A stretch of 64,000 bases of DNA. Source: Dryocosmus kuriphilus (taxonomy: Eukaryota > Arthropoda > Insecta > Hymenoptera > Cynipidae). Shown piece by piece: positions 11,283 to 20,940 of this stretch (the stretch's first letter is position 1; each line of letters opens with the position of its first letter). A program made the translations under genes and the position numbers. The notes below the pieces were generated by a model. The model made no database searches. It was not told where the DNA came from and saw only the letters and a list, made by a program, of their open reading frames with translations. Location of the stretch: positions 114,603,417 through 114,667,416 of the forward strand of contig CM076194.1 in NCBI GenBank assembly GCA_038277395.1, read 5' to 3'.

Positions 11283-11869
11283 TAGTTCTATTGAATTACA
11301 TCACAATTTATAATATAAAAATTATTTTCGTGTAAGAAAACTAACATTTCTTTGTAACGTCCCGTAAAGCGTTTCTAGAAATAAAATCTGGTAATCAAAA
11401 ACTTTAATTCTCCCGTTATACATATACTAGCAATTACCCTCAATCTTCTCAGTATGTATTCATCAAGATCGAGAGCTCCTGATTTTTCATGCATGCAAGA
11501 TGATTCTGACAATAAGTTCAGTTTCGTTTTACCAGAAAATAGGAGAAAGCCGATTTTTAGGGCTTTACGAGCCTCAGTATAACATTAAACAAAAACTATC
11601 TTCCAATTATTTTGATGCACTATAGATTCTAGAACATTTTTTTTTCTTAAAATTGCAATAGTGGCATTTAATTTTATTTGTCAACAATTAATCTTTCGGG
11701 TTCATTTTTGCGTTTCAACTACCCAAGTGCGAATTGCCGGTACTGAAAACATGGCCCAATACTGGACCAATCTTGGCAGCCAAGTGTCGGCCAATGTTAC
11801 TGGACCAATATCAGCGATCAAATCGGCCCAGAGTTGTCCCAGTACTGGCACAATACATTGGCATTTCAA

Positions 11870-12590
11870 ATTTGTCAAGCTTCTGCCGAAGCTTGGCCCA
11901 GCAATGGCCTATTACAGAGCCGAAAGTCGGCATTACTCCGGCAAACCATGTTGGAAGTCAAAATGCGAGAATCCAGCCCAGTAACAGCCCAGTAACGGCC
12001 CATCAAAGGGCCGAAAGTCGAAATTACTACGTCAAATCATGTTAGAAGTAGAAGAGCCAGAATCTGGCCCAGCAGCGATGGCACTTTACTAGGCCGAAAG
12101 TCGCCATTACTCCGGCAAGCCATATTGTAGTCAAAAAGCCAGAGTCCGGTCCAGTAACGGCCCATCAAAGGGCCGAAAGTCGAAATTACTACGTCAAACC
12201 ATGTTAGAAGTAAAAAAATCAGAATCTGGCCCAGCGATGGCACTTTTCTGGGCCGAAAGTCGGCATTACTCCGGCAAACCATATTGGAAGTCAAACAGCC
12301 AGAGTCCGGCCTAGTAACGGCCCATTACAAGGCCGAAAGTCGGCATTACTCCGGCAAACCATATTGGAAGTCAAAAGGCCAGAGCCCAGTCCAGTAACGG
12401 CCCATCAAAGGGCCGAAAGTCGAAATTACTACGTCAAACCATGTTAGAAGTAGAAAAGCCAGAATCTGGCCCAGCGACGGCACTTTACTGGGCCGAAAGT
12501 CGGCATTATTCTGGCAAACCAGGTTGGAAGTCAAAAAGCCAAAGTTCGGCCGAGTAACGGCCTATCACAGGGCCGAAAGTTGGAAAAAAT
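11870..12590. repeat. ~80-bp tandem repeat (minisatellite), about 9 units
   Basis: Two alternating unit types are seen. One has GGGCCGAAAGTCGAAATTAC, the other GGCCGAAAGTCGGCATTAC. Landmark GGCCCATCAAAGGGCC recurs at about 11997, 12159 and 12399, spacings of 162 and 240 bp, which equal two and three monomers of about 80 bp. Several open frames of 60-100 codons cross the array on both strands. They are a by-product of the repeat and are not called as genes. Confidence 0.85.
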
Positions 12591-12996
12591 TTGTATTTAA
12601 GGAATTACCTGACACTAACTTTTCCGTCAAAAAAAAGATTGAAGCCCTATTTTTCTACGTAAAGTAAAAAGTTACGCAAAATATGCCAATCATTAGAAAA
12701 TTAATATCATAACAATGAATTATTAAAGAAGATATTAATTTGGCACTGCTCCAGTACCGACAGGCAGCAGTTTTTTTTTTCGCAAAAAAATTTTTTTGTT
12801 CTGCCAATAAAATATCCTATTATATCAATTTATGCTATGGTTTTACTTTTCGTAAAACTGAACATTAAAAATATTTAAAATTTCATATACATATTTTATT
12901 TATTGTTAACGCAAAAGCGTTTATTGATGAAATTATCTCCAGATATTTTGATACTTGTGTATGATTGAGTGCATTGTGGAAAAATGTAGGACACAC

Positions 12997-13072
12997 CATC
13001 TCATGAGTTAGGGTAATGGTTAGGTTGCTGACTCGCGTCACACAGGGCGTGCGTTCAATTCCCCTCGCGTTG
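12997..13072 (+). repeat. tRNA-like segment, possible SINE head
   Basis: TAGGGTAATGGTTAGG (from 13008) resembles a Pol III A box, and GCGTTCAATTCCCC (from about 13051) resembles a B box, at roughly tRNA spacing. The region between them, TGACTCGCGTCA, does not fold as a normal anticodon arm, so this is not a functional tRNA. A tRNA-derived SINE head or chance resemblance are both possible. Confidence 0.3.
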
Positions 13073-13391
13073 CGTACGAAATTTTATTTGTTATATAAAC
13101 GTTAAAATTTACAAATATCGATTCGTTATAAGTATATTCATAATGTGTCTACGAATAAATTGTGTTCTTAATTAATAATTGTTTTTTGTAACATTTACTT
13201 TTTATTTTTTCATTGTAATTTCTCAGTGTAATGGGCCACTAACATATGCTGATTTTGAGCCAATACTGGCAGCCACTGACGGCCAAGTGAAGACGGCGGT
13301 AATGGCGTAGCACTGGCGGCCACGTCTCGGCAACATCTTTGCCAGTACTGGGACAACGTTGGGCCGTTTGTGATTTCGCACTTGGGTAGTT

Positions 13392-14501
13392 TGCGAGTTT
13401 GACGTTAAAATACGGGCTGGTCAAAAGAAAATAAAATCACGGGTTTACATAATAGCAAGTTTTTAAACAGAGTGGTACAAATGTGTAGGGGATACCGGGG
13501 CGAGAAGAGTACAGTTATTATTTTCAGTGAAATATTTGCAATCTACAGTAGGTTTTCAAAATGTTGCTCTTTACAATCTATGAACCTTTACGTATTAATT
13601 TCATGAAGGACGAAGTGCTCCAAAAATATTAATTACGATAAAAATATGAAAATTATATATTCTGCACGTATCTCACCTCGTCCCATGATCTGACGCGAGA
13701 CGAGACACGCTAATTATTTATTACTTTTTGTTAATAGAAGTTTATTTTTCGTGTTTTGTGTAGGCATAAAAGATTATTTATAATTGTCTGCAAATAGAAT
13801 TCAGTATCACGACGAAATATCGTTGAAATTAAAGGGGTTTATAAATATTTGAAAGTATAAACGCAATTAATGGTCAGTTTTAATTATTTTATTCTTTTTT
13901 TTTATGCCAGGAATTGTTATTTCCTACAACATCCCTAAACTCTAAAAGACTTGTCACAGTATTAAATTTTTTAAGTTTTTAAAAAAAAGTTTTAACACAA
14001 GAATTTCGCCGTTTAAGCCGACTTTACTATTATACAGCACGTAATGTAAATTATAAGCTTTAAAATCATGAAAATCCTGATTTCAAATCTAATCAAATTT
14101 TTTAAATATTATTTTATTTTTCTAATCTCAAGTAATTGAATCAGAATCATTCAAATATATTTTTCAATAAATACGTTTATTAAAACCTGCTGTTGAATAT
14201 TAACATTTATTTTAAATGAAAAGTAATTTAGAAACTGCTTTTTAAAATTTCACACCTAAAAACCATACTTTTATAATGGATAGAAATTGAGATTTTTTCT
14301 GCAAAGGAGATATAATTTTGAACACTTTTAGAAGTTTGCTGCAACTTGTGAATGTCAATAAATAATAAATTTTCGTCCCTATGCTGAAAAAACAACTCGC
14401 AAAATAAAGTTTAAAAACAAAACAATAACCTACAAATCTTATAACAACTAAGACTTATAATTTAATAGGTAAACTTTATTTTATAAATTGTATGTACGAC
14501 T
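13392..14501. other. AT-rich spacer with CTCGTCC-type GC words
   Basis: Nothing coding is seen. GGGGATACCGGGGCGAGA at about 13490 resembles, in reverse complement, TCTCGCCCCGGTCTCCCC at about 21707-21724, so the two may be ends of one dispersed repeat family. Confidence 0.35.
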
Positions 14502-14744
14502 CAGTGATGGGTAAGTTACTTTTTAAAAGGAACTAGTTACCGTTAACGCTACATCACGAAAAAAGTAACTAGTTACTGATATCGTTACCTTTTTAAAATA
14601 TAACTTTTTCACAGTTACTTTTTCAAAAAAAAAGTAACTATCGTTACTTTTTTCGTTACTTTTATATTTTAGAAATATTAGAAATATATAGTAAGGAAAA
14701 TAATAATTAACGATTATTTTTACCTGTGAAGTAAAATTTTAAAT

Positions 14745-15232
14745 GCAGTTAACTTTTTTATATTTCATTGGAATCCTTTGGCTCTGTACAATTATGATCT
14801 TTAGATTATGTTGAAAAAATATATCTAAATGAATTTTTTTTTAATTTACAAAAGACCTAAATTTGAACCACAATTATGACAACAAAATCTCGTCAAATTC
14901 TTACAAGAGGCAGATGTATTTATAGAAAGAATGCGATGACAATGAAAACTCAAAGTTTTGAAAAAATTCAAGATGGCTTCACAAGTTTTTTTTAAAACTA
15001 ATTCATTTTTTGATTCTCGATGACAACTTTTCAGACGTCAATTAAAAGGCTAAATTATTGTAAAGGAAGATATTTCGTAATGCACTTGTCAAAATTTTGA
15101 AAAATTAAAAATGGTGCCTTATGAAATACTCAATGAGCATTTTCGTTTAGATATATTTTTTCAACATATTCTAAAGAATATAATTTTACAGAGACAAAGG
15201 ATTCCGATGAAATATAAAAAAATTATCTGTAT
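14745..15232. repeat. Internal inverted repeat, ~95-bp arms
   Basis: The left arm has TTTTTTATATTTCATTGGAA and ATGTTGAAAAAATATATCTA. The right arm is its reverse complement with scattered mismatches. The spacer between the arms is about 290 bp and AT-rich. Confidence 0.7.
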
Positions 15233-15849
15233 TTGAAATTCTTTTCCCCATGTTAAGAAGGAACATGCGCCACTCTTGAATCATGTGATTGTTTGTGAAA
15301 AAGTTCATAAATAGATTGATATAAAATACACAAATAGTATTCAAAAATTCTATAGTTTAATATAAGTCAAATTTACACAAAATTTGACAAATTAACTATA
15401 AAATAATTAAATAATTTACAAAACAAAATTTCAAAAGGTTATGATACTAATTATTACAAAAGCCTCCTATCAACACTATTTAATACGTAAATTGTTGTTT
15501 TGATATAGATTGTGCTTCTTAATAATATTCATGTTTCTTGCCCGAAAACATAATATTATAAGTTATTTTATAAATTGTAAAATTAGAAAGAAATGCGAAG
15601 AAACGTGACAACATTGCGGAAGTCGGCATCTTGACTTCGTAGTAGTCAGCTGCTGTAGTATTTGAAATAGCGTGATTTCATTGGCAGCCTTGTTCAGAGC
15701 GTCTGCTATATCGTCTACTACAAAGGAACTGCAAGATGCAGCGCTGCCGCATTTCATTAGTTTTCTCGTTTTTTTCTGTTGACAGCTGGTTTATTCAGCT
15801 TCAAAATTAATTTATAAATAAATAAAGCCAGTAAGACTCCAATTTTTTA

Positions 15850-16115
15850 TTTTTGCCGACACAAAGAAGGTTCATTCTTCAATTTAATCAGTTTTTTTAG
15901 TATTAATCTTGGATTTTCGAAGAGAAATCTCCAGTTTATGTGATTCTCCTAGGTTAGTTCCATAGGACACAATGTTGATGTAAAAGCTTATATTTTCTAT
16001 ACCAGGCGGTAAAAAATTCTAATATTTTGAAAATGACGCGGAATTAATATAACTTCAACATACTTAAAGGGCATTAAAAAATCTTGGATTTTACCCGGCG
16101 CATGTTCCTCCTTAA
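15850..16115 (+). repeat. Dispersed repeat, copy 1 (second copy at 28195-28380)
   Basis: It shares words such as GAAATCTCC, AAAATGACGCGGAATTAA and CATTAAAAAATCTTG in the same order with 28195-28380. The two copies are diverged. Identity as a transposon fragment is inferred from recurrence only. Confidence 0.6.
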
Positions 16116-16278
16116 TTGCCTGAGAAAATTTGAGCGCTTTTGGTCACATGGTCATATTAGCCGATTTCGCTCAAAGGTAGAGATCATTTTTTTGGTTATT
16201 TCAACAAAATAGGGGGGTGAGACCAAAGAAATTCGAAAAAAAAATCGACCAAGAGTAAATAAGGATCTCTCTAGTGTA

Positions 16279-16380
16279 CAGTCATCGTCATATATGCCTT
16301 AACATTTGTCACTAGAATTTTACATTGAAATGCGTGCAAATTTCTAGTGACAAATATTAAGGCATATATGACGATGACTG
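16279..16380. mobile_element. Tc1/mariner-type MITE with TA target site
   Basis: The left arm CAGTCATCGTCATATATGCC continues for about 43 bp and is matched almost perfectly by the right arm ending ATGACGATGACTG. TA flanks both ends (16277-16278 and 16381-16382). At about 102 bp it is nearly one hairpin. Confidence 0.8.
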
Positions 16381-16745
16381 TACATAAAAACAAAATATTA
16401 TACCTCCTCTAGCCTATCTTATCGTCTGCTGATTCTTTTTATCACCAATCAGCTTTTTAAACGCCGGTCAGCGATTGGTTGCTGAAAGTGCCGCCACCAT
16501 TCGAATAGTCGAAATGAAAAAATCGTTGCAGAAGCAATAAACGATATTGATTTTTGCAATAAAAAAATTCTGTACTATATTTCAAAAGTAACGAGAAAAG
16601 TAACGATTTTTATCGTTACCGTTACAGAAAAAAATGTAAGATTCGTTACCTATTAATAAAAGTAACTTCGTTACTATCATCGTTACCCAGAAAAAATAAC
16701 TAGTTAAAGTAACTAGTTACTTTTAACTAGTTACTTCTCATCACT

Positions 16746-17078
16746 GGATAAAGCTAACCGTTACGACACAGTGCACGTATCAAAACCATGCCTAATGTAA
16801 CACATAATGGAGAGCATTATAATTTTAGTAGTCAGTTTTTCTTTTGTAATTCATCACCATTGCAATTCTGCTTTAACTCATACTTTCGAACATTGCACAT
16901 GAAACGACTCAAACCTTCAAAGGGTTAGGTGGGGTGTCTTATGATAGGGCGCACCCGATTTCGGCTCACGGTCAACCACCCTCTGTTTTAAAATCCCGAG
17001 TTCCGCTCGAGGCAAAAGTAGGTATGTATTACGGACCGCAAGAAGTCTTTCTTCACTTAGAAATTGTTCAATCTAAAC
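16746..17078. other. Unannotated spacer
   Basis: An open plus-strand frame begins at 16934 and runs into the hAT element at 17079. It has no recognisable motif and is not called. Confidence 0.4.
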
Positions 17079-17191
17079 CAGGGGTGGCCAAAACGAGGCC
17101 CACGGGCCGCATGCGGCTCGCCGGGAATCATTTTGGGGCTCGCGGAGCAAGGTCTAATACTCTAATAAAAATAAATGTTAACTTTATTGTA

Positions 17192-17375
17192 CAGTCAAAA
17201 GTATGTATGCCTTATGCTTGGTAAGTACGCCCAAAAATGAAAATGGCATCAACTCTATACGTTTGTATGAACCATGGCAATGCAAGTAAACGTCAGAGTT
17301 CATACAAACGTACAGAGTTGACGCCAATTTCATTTTTGGACCTGCTCCCCAAAACGGCATACATGCTTTTGACTG
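17192..17375. mobile_element. Tc1/mariner-type MITE nested in the hAT element
   Basis: CAGTCAAAAGTATGTATGCC and its reverse complement GGCATACATGCTTTTGACTG bound 184 bp flanked by TA on both sides (17190-17191, 17376-17377). A second inner inverted pair (CTCTATACGTTTGTATGAAC and GTTCATACAAACGTACAGAG) makes most of the unit one long hairpin. Its ends resemble those of the MITE at 16279. Confidence 0.85.
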
Positions 17376-18369
17376 TACATATCAGCAGAAGAACATTACA
17401 TTAAGAGTCGCTCGTATCATATAGTTTTTTTGTAAAGCTAAGAGGAAATATCTTGCACTTTTGAAAAATTAATTGTTTTTGAGCTATTTTAAATATCTCG
17501 CATTTTCGGGAAAATAATAACATTTTCGGATCGGGCAGTCCATGTTAAATCTTACAGAGAAAAATTTAGTTAACGCGGTCGCCACGGGCACTTTCTCCGG
17601 ACCTCCATAAGATTACATGCTAAATCGCCAGAGCGCTTCGATAGTTTCGCCTATCCCTTCGGCGTCTTTGGAAAGCCTGCAACGCTATTTATCGGGCTCA
17701 TACGCATAACTACTTTCAGTCCAGCTTGATAAAGTTCCGTGTTATTCTATATTTTCGTACTATTATCGCCGCTGCGTTTGGGAAGATTTTGCGATCGACG
17801 TTAAAATACACGTTTATCATATTTATAATAAGTGTTCAAACTACTTTAATCGAGTATCCTGTCTACCATATCGATTCTATAGGTAAGTAAAACCTGAAAC
17901 GTTTTATTTGTGTAATTTAAATTAATTAATTATACAAGCCGACTAAATTTAACGAAAGTCCACACCCAAAAACCAAACCCTACTTTCCCAAAGGTTTTTG
18001 GTGTGCATAATCCGAATCCGACTTCAGAATTGCTCCATTACGTCACGTTTTCGAGATATCCTAACCAAAAGTGCGAAAAACATGTTTTTTTTTTTTTTAA
18101 TGTATATTTGAGGTTATATTACATGGCGAAATAATTTTTTTTTTTTTCAAAAAGAGTCAAGCTATCCAAAACTACCACTCTTACCCTTCAAAATGTTTTT
18201 TTCAAATTTAAGAAACCTTTTTTTTGCGGAAATATCATTAAGTGGAATTTTAGTACTTTAGAGTTCTCATAATTCAGCAGTACCAAAATAGAAAGAAGTC
18301 CTACAGAAAGCGGAATTAATATCTTTCTATGTTTTTTGGGTCGACAAATTCGAATCCGACCTCAATATT

Positions 18370-19025
18370 GATGTAACTAGCCGCCTAAATGAAGTTAATA
18401 CTCGTCTACAAGGAAAAGATCAATTAATTAATAAGATGTATGATCATATTTCTGCACTTCAAATGAAACTTGGTCTTTGGGAACAACAGTTGAGATCAAA
18501 AAACTTCACTCACTTTCCTACATTATCAGTGCAACCAGACGTCATGTGACACAGGAGCTGGCGGATAAATACGCTTCTTTAATATCTGACTTAAACCTCG
18601 ACTTTGAGAACCGATTTCAGGATTTTAAAAAACATCATGTGCTTCTTTGTGCATTTGCAACGCCATTCGCGGTAGACACGAATTTATTACCAGGAATATT
18701 GCAAATGGAACATTGTGAAATGTATTGTGGTACACAGTTGAAGGAGAAATTTCATCAAGTTGGTTTGGAAAGGTTTTATAAAATATATTTGGACAAGGAT
18801 AAATATCCTGCGTTTTACAAACATGCTTTGTCGATGATTTCGCTATTTGGAAACACTTATGCGTGTGAACAGCTTTTTAGTCGCATGAAGCACGTCAAAT
18901 CGCAAGTGAAAACACGGATCACTGATGTTCATTTGGAAAACTGTTTGTGCGTAGCGAAAACATCAGTCGAGATCAATTTTGATGTACCTAGTTCTGCAAA
19001 AAAAACTCAGATGTCTCGCTTTTAA
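18370..19025 (+). pseudogene. hAT transposase C-terminal fragment (GTF2I-repeat/ZBED-like group)
   Basis: Two plus-strand frames make up one protein region. The first (18370-18549) encodes a helix-rich stretch with SRLNEVNTRLQGKDQLI and the WEQQLRSKNFTHFP motif and ends in a TGA. The second continues from about 18550 to the stop at 19025 and holds the hAT dimerisation region, seen as SLFGNTYACEQLFSRMK and ITDVHLENCL. The frame changes by a small indel near 18541-18550. This arrangement resembles hAT-derived proteins annotated in animals as general transcription factor II-I repeat domain-containing 2-like (family knowledge). The N-terminal BED finger and catalytic core are absent, so it cannot act as a transposase. 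Confidence 0.8.
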
Positions 19026-19299
19026 ATATTTTTAAATTGTCTAATAAATATGTTTCATCCTCAGTTATGTTTTATTTTCTTCAAAAAAATAAATATACCT
19101 ATTTCTTGTTTTTTTTTTTACATTAAACCAGGCAAGCGTTTGACCACGATCTAACCTACTGGGAAGAAAACGATGTGGTCAAATCTGTATTAAACTTGCA
19201 TGTCTACTTTAATTAACAAACAAAAGTTTCGTTCCTGGTCTGGCAGGAAATATTATTTCTGAAATTTGGCCCGCCTGCTGAAAAGGGTGGCCACACCTG

Positions 19300-19694
19300 A
19301 TTTAAAACATTTTCAATTTGTCAATGTCGTCTACTTATGAAACTCTGAATTTAAAATTATTTGAAAATTGAAAATAGTTTATGAAGCTTCAATCCGAAAT
19401 TTTACAATTGTGTAATCATTAAGACACTCGATTTGAAACAGTACAATTTTGAACGTTTCAATTTGAAAATCTTTTGACTTTGAATATATTAAAAATGGTT
19501 AATTCTTAAGGTTTTCTGCAGTAAATAATAATAATTAGTCAATTTTAAACATTATAGTTCAATTTTGAAAATCCTTAATTAATTCTCGTTCACAGTAGTC
19601 GAATTTTGAAACGTTTTAATATTAAGAATGGTGAATGTTCAATACTTTTAATTTTCAATTCTTCAAGCATTCAAAACAGTACCTATTTAAAAAA
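19300..19694. other. AT-rich sequence of TTGAAA/TTCAATTTTGAAA words
   Basis: Degenerate repetition of AATTTTGAAA-type words, continuing on the other side of the hairpin-head insertion (20941-21120). No gene is seen. Confidence 0.5.
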
Positions 19695-20940
19695 TCTGCC
19701 CGCTGCGCGGGCACATTCTCATCGTGTGCTTCGCGCGAAGTATTAGCGCACCTTGGGCGCGCGGTCTGGTGGTCATCGCGCTTTGCGCTCGGATGTTTTT
19801 GGTCCTTGTACATCGTGCTCGGTATTCGTTACTTGGGTCTTAAAATTTCAAAACACGTACTTTTAATGAGATTATTAAATTTGAATTTTTTATTAAAAAT
19901 TACAAAAGAAATTATTTTACTTAAGGCTCTATCGACCTTAAGGAATACATTCTCATTATGGCACTCGCGCCTCGCGCTCGCCAATTAAATTTTTTTTAAA
20001 ACATTGTAGATTGGTAAAGTTTTTTTGTGATCTTCAAAATGTTCACAATGCAGGATTTCGATACTTAAAAGTAAAACGATGAGTCTTATAAATAAATTTT
20101 GTAGCTCTTTCCAACGTGAACAATTCTGCTTGTTAATATTTTCTCATATCTTGCATAGTTTTGCTGAAAAGTGATTTTCTTTATATTTCATAACATATTT
20201 CACGAATAACTCAAAAACTACGCCTCTGTTCAAAAAAATGATAGAGCAAATTTGTAGATCTTTTTGAGGTGAACAACTTTGCTTATTATCATTTTTTTCG
20301 TATCTTCCATAGTTTGGCGGGAAATTTGAATTTTTGATTTTTAATAACGTTTTCTCGATTAAAACAAAAACCGTGCATTTTTCAAAAAAAAATGGTCAAT
20401 ACAAAATTTGTAGATATTTTTGAGTTGAAAAACTTTGTTTATTATCATTTTCTTCGTATCTTGAATATTTTGGCAAGAAACCACAGTTTTTTATTTTTAA
20501 TAACGTTTTCTCGATTAAAACAAAAACCGTGCATTTTATCAAAAAATGGTTTAGAAAAAATTTGTAGATTTTTGTGAGATGAACAATTTTACTCTCTACT
20601 GTTTTTTTTTTTTTGTATCTCACACATTTTAGCCGCAAAATGGATTTTTTGATTTTGTGAAAACCGTTTTTGATGGCTAAAACCATAACCACTGGTAAAA
20701 AAACAGCTGGTTAACGAACTCGTCCTTTCTTTTTACACCTTAAGAAGTGTGCCAAAGCGCAATCCAATCCGATTAGTCCTTCGAAAGTTATCGTGGAAAC
20801 AGACGACGACAACGACACAGACACCGTCGTAATACATGTTTCTTGGGATTCAGAGGGTCACGAAACGTCGAGATTTCATGAAATCCGCGAAAGTCAGTTT
20901 TCACATAAAACTAATACATTTCTCATTGAGATGAGAATGT
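19695..20940 (+). mobile_element. Hairpin-head element, full length, diverged
   Basis: The head TCTGCCCGCTGCGCGGGC starts at 19695 after a run of A. The tail ends ATGAGAATGT at 20940, again followed by A. The trinucleotide tract is shorter than in other copies (about 20803-20822), and one CAGACAG unit is lost. Insertion into the AT-rich TTGAAA region is clear from both flanks. Open frames in this copy do not keep the reading seen in other copies. Confidence 0.85.

Larger units (their letters stand above)
11717..13391. mobile_element. TIR element carrying a minisatellite and a tRNA-like segment
   Basis: AACTACCCAAGTGCGAA at 11717-11733 faces TTCGCACTTGGGTAGTT at 13375-13391. Next to both ends lie related subterminal sequences with words such as CCAGTACTGG, TGGCAGCCA and GGCCAA in inverse orientation. 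The interior holds about 80-bp tandem repeats (11870-12590) and AT-rich DNA. I see no transposase. No exact target duplication is visible, so the superfamily stays open. Confidence 0.6.
14502..16745. mobile_element. hAT-like foldback element with GTTAC repeats, non-autonomous
   Basis: The left end is CAGTGATGGGTAAGTTACTT and the right end is ACTAGTTACTTCTCATCACTG. Both subterminal regions (14502-14660 and 16588-16745) are packed with AGTAACTAGTTACT and CGTTAC words. CAGTGATGGG-type termini followed by GTTAC repeats are typical of hAT-superfamily elements (family knowledge). The 8 bases flanking each end do not match, so a clean TSD is missing. The interior has a further inverted repeat (14745-14840 vs 15130-15232), a dispersed repeat (15850-16115) and a MITE (16279-16380). 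No transposase is seen. A 64-codon minus-strand frame at 15563-15757 is unrecognised. Confidence 0.6.
17079..19299 (+). mobile_element. hAT element, decayed
   Basis: The left end CAGGGGTGGCCAAA with GGCCCACGGGCCGCATGCGG just inside, and the right end GGGTGGCCACACCTG, match the usual layout of one hAT group. Flanking octamers are similar but not identical (ATCTAAAC left, ATTTAAAA right), as expected of an old insertion. The element carries a transposase C-terminus (18370-19025), a nested MITE (17192-17375) and inserted sequence at about 17920-18366. Confidence 0.75.

Noticed and set aside
11661..12534. Overlapping 60-107 codon frames on both strands
   Set aside because: They run through the ~80-bp tandem array. 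Open frames on both strands are expected when the monomer lacks stops.
12997..13072. Functional tRNA gene
   Set aside because: A/B-box-like words exist but no anticodon arm or acceptor pairing can be drawn.
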